Origin: Bacillota bacterium
Lineage (GTDB): Bacteria > Bacillota > Clostridia > Acetivibrionales > JAKOSZ01
Reading direction: 5' to 3'
Length of the DNA stretch: 7,564 bases
Assembly: GCA_029776555.1 (NCBI GenBank)
Contig: JAKOSZ010000336.1
Coordinates: forward strand, 1-7,564
The translations under genes were made by a program, and so were the position numbers. A model generated the notes under the pieces. That model was not told the origin of the DNA, ran no database searches, and worked only from the letters and a program-made list of their open reading frames with translations. Each line of letters starts with the position of its first letter. The first letter of the stretch is position 1. Shown here piece after piece: positions 6,118-7,564 of this stretch.

Positions 6118-6801
6118 ATGAGAAAGCTGGTACTGGTGATTGTAAGCGTCGTGTTGTTATCAGTTTTCATAGCCGTGAACTACCTCCTTTGGAAAAATGA
6201 GCAGTACTCTAAAAGCGGTGAAAACAAAGAGGCGCTTATAAATGCCCTTTATGGGAACATAAAATACCTGGAAGACGCCAATGCTCAGCTTAACAACGAA
6301 AAGAAAAACTATGAAGCGCTGGCCAAAAGGCTTGAAAGCGAAAAGGATAGTTTGGAATACGAAGTGGACAGGCTAAACGAGCTTTTGGAGCAGCGGAACC
6401 AGCTGATATACATGTTTAAACAGGAGGTTGATCTAAGTTCCGCAAGAGCGGTAATAGTCCAGTGGATTGACGGCATTAATAAAGGCGACTACAGCGCGGC
6501 GGCCTCCCTTATGAGCAAACCCATAAAGCTCTTAGGCCAAAATGCCACCGCCATAGAATTTGAAAACTACTACAGTGAGCACATAAAACAGATTAGAATA
6601 AAAAGCATTGAGCTCTACAAGTCCGAAACTCCCGCCGAAAGAAAAGGGGACATAGTTTTTGTGGTCTCATTGGATGTAGAGAAGCTAAAAGAAGAGGAAA
6701 AGCCCGAATACAGAGAAGGGGATAATTTAAAGTACATTATCGTCCAGTACGATGTCAGCGGGAAAAGGTGGATCATATCGGACATATTGCACGCCCTGTA
6801 A
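6118..6801 (+). CDS. Membrane-anchored coiled-coil protein of unknown function
   Basis: I do not recognise this 227-residue protein. Residues 4-24 form one hydrophobic segment after MRK, with no lipobox or obvious signal-peptidase site, so it is probably an N-terminal anchor with the rest outside the membrane. Residues about 33-105 are rich in Glu, Lys, Leu and Asn with heptad-like leucines (for example LESEKDSLEYEVDRLNELLE), a likely coiled coil. Residues about 108-227 form a compact alpha/beta part beginning SARAVIVQWIDGINKGDYSAA and ending VSGKRWIISDIL; this resembles NTF2-like/DUF4878-type domains, a fold guess only. GGAGG at 6106-6110 with 7 bases of spacing fixes the ATG. No good promoter or terminator was found, so co-transcription with tatD is possible. 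It occupies the place where Bacillus has yabE; no 3D or G5 domain is visible. Confidence 0.85.
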   Translation: MRKLVLVIVSVVLLSVFIAVNYLLWKNEQYSKSGENKEALINALYGNIKYLEDANAQLNNEKKNYEALAKRLESEKDSLEYEVDRLNELLEQRNQLIYMFKQEVDLSSARAVIVQWIDGINKGDYSAAASLMSKPIKLLGQNATAIEFENYYSEHIKQIRIKSIELYKSETPAERKGDIVFVVSLDVEKLKEEEKPEYREGDNLKYIIVQYDVSGKRWIISDILHAL

Positions 6802-6802
6802 C

Positions 6803-6830
6803 TTGACATAATATATTTATCACCAATAAT
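6803..6830 (+). promoter_or_regulatory. Possible sigma-A promoter upstream of the Met-rich gene
   Basis: A perfect TTGACA (6803-6808) is followed after 16 bases by AATAAT (6825-6830), one mismatch from TATAAT. It begins one base after the preceding stop codon. It competes with the sigma-K-like reading of the next 30 bases. Confidence 0.4.
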
Positions 6831-6848
6831 CCCCTGTCACATATAATG
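6820..6848 (+). promoter_or_regulatory. Possible sigma-K-like promoter for the Met-rich gene
   Basis: CATATAATG (6840-6848) matches the sigma-K -10 CATANNNTA except for its last base. An AC dinucleotide (6822-6823, in TCACC) lies exactly 16 bases upstream, as the sigma-K -35 requires. The motif is short, so chance matches are common. It would start the transcript near 6855, just ahead of the paired leader. Confidence 0.35.
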
Positions 6849-6861
6849 GTAGTAAAAATGT

Positions 6862-6957
6862 ACGGCGCAGCCTTTGCGGTTTGCGGTTCAGCGATCTTAT
6901 GTCCTGCCTTAAGCAGGCTTGAGTTTGACATTATCCGCGCCGTGGGAGCGCTGTAAC
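6862..6957 (+). ncRNA. Candidate structured 5' leader with possible pseudoknot
   Basis: ACGGCGC (6862-6868) pairs perfectly with GCGCCGT (6937-6943). Inside this helix is a small hairpin, CCTGC (6903-6907) / GCAGG (6913-6917). A segment inside the loop, GTTCAGCG (6886-6893), can pair with CGCTG plus AAC (6949-6957, one bulged U) outside it, which would form a pseudoknot. The paired region starts close to the predicted transcript start and ends 21 bases before the ATG. I could not match it to a known riboswitch class. The pairing is read by eye. Confidence 0.35.
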
Positions 6958-6978
6958 TTAAGTGTCGGGGGTATTTTT

Positions 6979-7311
6979 ATGGCCGAACAGGGTAAAAAGA
7001 AGGAAGAATTGAGGGTAGAAGAGGCGCCGAGAGCAGTCGAATTTAAGCATGACATGTCCCAAATGCAGCCAATGTCTGCCCCGCAGATGCAGCCAATGGC
7101 ATTCGCGCAACCGGCATTTCCCACCATGCCCCAAAAACCCATGGTCTGCTGTCCTTTTTTAATGAATATGCAATGTCCAATGCTCTTAACGTGTGGATTC
7201 GGCTTTCCCTTCGGGGGCATGACCACTGCAATGCCGACCCAGTTTGGGACTGAGCAGTGCATGACGACTCCATACATGTATAGCTTCCCCATGATGGGAA
7301 TGCAGCGCTGA
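6979..7311 (+). CDS. Small Met/Pro/Gln/Cys-rich protein, possible spore-coat-like protein
   Basis: Unrecognised 110-residue protein. The first 25 residues are charged (MAEQGKKKEELRVEEAPRAV...). The rest is low-complexity and has almost no charge, with 18 Met, 14 Pro and 5 Cys in the whole protein, plus many Gln, Phe and Ala. QMQPM occurs twice, 8 residues apart, encoded by identical 12-base direct repeats (7063-7074 and 7087-7098). Cys occurs as CC, QC, TC and QC, often next to Pro. There is no signal peptide or transmembrane helix of usual form. The composition recalls spore-coat or metal-binding (Cu/Met-rich) proteins, but this is inference. The ATG at 6979 has only a weak GGGGG site (6967-6971); the frame is open from TTG 6919, which would lie within the paired leader. 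A strong terminator follows. Confidence 0.72.
   Translation: MAEQGKKKEELRVEEAPRAVEFKHDMSQMQPMSAPQMQPMAFAQPAFPTMPQKPMVCCPFLMNMQCPMLLTCGFGFPFGGMTTAMPTQFGTEQCMTTPYMYSFPMMGMQR
7063..7098 (+). repeat. Short direct repeat encoding QMQPM
   Basis: ATGCAGCCAATG occurs at 7063-7074 and 7087-7098, a 24-base (8-codon) period. The two copies are identical at the DNA level, consistent with recent internal duplication in a low-complexity protein. Confidence 0.7.
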
Positions 7312-7344
7312 TGCCAGCAAGATAAGTAAATATTCAAACCCTGA

Positions 7345-7380
7345 TAAAGGACGGGGGTACATCTCCCGTCCTTTATTTTA
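7345..7380 (+). terminator. Strong rho-independent terminator; intron insertion target
   Basis: TAAAGGACGGG (7345-7355) pairs perfectly with CCCGTCCTTTA (7365-7375), 11 bp with a 9-base loop, and is followed by TTTTA. It ends the Met-rich gene's transcript. The group II intron begins at the next base, so the hairpin is also the 5' exon recognised by the intron. Confidence 0.92.
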
Positions 7381-7564
7381 GTGTGCGCGGCATGCGCGCG
7401 ACCTTGACGGTGAAAGTCCGTTACGGGGGTTGATAGCACCAACCGTTAGCCAAAGACAAGGGTGTCCATCGCGAGGTGGAATCTGAAGGAAGTCGGAGGC
7501 AAAGTCCCGGCCTGACGAACAGGAACTTCATATGAGGCATAAGCGAGCCGGACGAGTTTGCTAA
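7381..7564 (+). mobile_element. Group IIC (bacterial class C) intron, 5' part, domain I
   Basis: The sequence starts with the group II 5' end GTGYG (here GTGTGCGCGGCATGCGC) and continues with domain I segments that I recognise from class C introns such as the Oceanobacillus iheyensis one: GTTAGCC (7445-7451), AAGGGTGTCC (7459-7468), GGTGGAATCTGAAGGAAG (7476-7493), GGAGGCAAA (7496-7504), GAACTTCATATGAGGC (7523-7538) and GACGAGTTTGC (7551-7561). Relative to that intron, as I recall it, the first helix changes from CCC/GGG to CGC/GCG (7386-7388/7394-7396), and the helix around TGAAAGT (7411-7417) changes from GGG/CCC to CGG/CCG; both keep pairing. Insertion right after a terminator is the hallmark of class C. 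The rest of domain I, the reverse transcriptase/maturase gene if present, and the catalytic domain V lie beyond the window. Confidence 0.9.

Noticed and set aside
6862..6978. c-di-GMP (GEMM), cobalamin, THF or ZTP riboswitch
   Set aside because: None of the conserved core strings that I know for these classes is present; kept only as an unassigned structured leader.
6909..7442. 177-codon minus-strand open frame
   Set aside because: Antisense to the Met-rich gene and running through its terminator into the intron; no plausible start context. The plus-strand frame has a terminator and a repeat in codon phase.
7381..7564. Insertion sequence or CRISPR array after the Met-rich gene
   Set aside because: No terminal inverted repeats, spaced repeats or transposase; the sequence instead fits domain I of a group II intron.

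Overview
The window looks like chromosomal DNA from a spore-forming, probably anaerobic Firmicute. A Peptococcaceae-type clostridium (Pelotomaculum/Desulfotomaculum-like) is my best guess. The support is a clostridial 2[4Fe-4S] ferredoxin, AbrB, SpmA/SpmB, strong AGGAGG-type ribosome binding sites, frequent TTG/GTG starts and moderate GC. The genus is inference.

Layout. 1-169: ferredoxin lacking only the first two bases of its start codon, then a terminator. 275-1129: rsmI, a 16S rRNA methyltransferase. 1173-1415 (minus): abrB, convergent with rsmI and sharing one bidirectional terminator. 1416-1790: regulatory gap with the abrB promoter, Spo0A-box-like sites and a candidate sigma-E promoter. 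1791-2998: spmA-spmB, overlapping genes of a spore core dehydration module. 3146-5128: metG, with its own promoter and a leader that can fold in two ways. 5232-5999: tatD, a metal-dependent DNase-family protein, with its own promoter. 6118-6801: unrecognised membrane-anchored coiled-coil protein. 6979-7311: small Met/Pro/Gln/Cys-rich protein behind a structured leader, closed by a strong terminator. 7381-7564: 5' part of a group IIC intron, inserted just after that terminator and running off the window.

The order rsmI - abrB (reversed) - metG - tatD is the same block seen near the origin in Bacillus subtilis. Here spmAB sits inside it, between abrB and metG. Housekeeping functions (rRNA modification, Met-tRNA charging) are therefore interleaved with transition-state and sporulation functions. 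The regulatory signals fit this: a 0A-box-like site just downstream of the abrB promoter, a sigma-E-like promoter before spmA, and a possible sigma-K-like promoter before the Met-rich gene.

The most notable items are the group IIC intron at the terminator, the possible pseudoknotted leader before the Met-rich protein, that protein itself, and the switch-like metG leader. None of these proves a new system.
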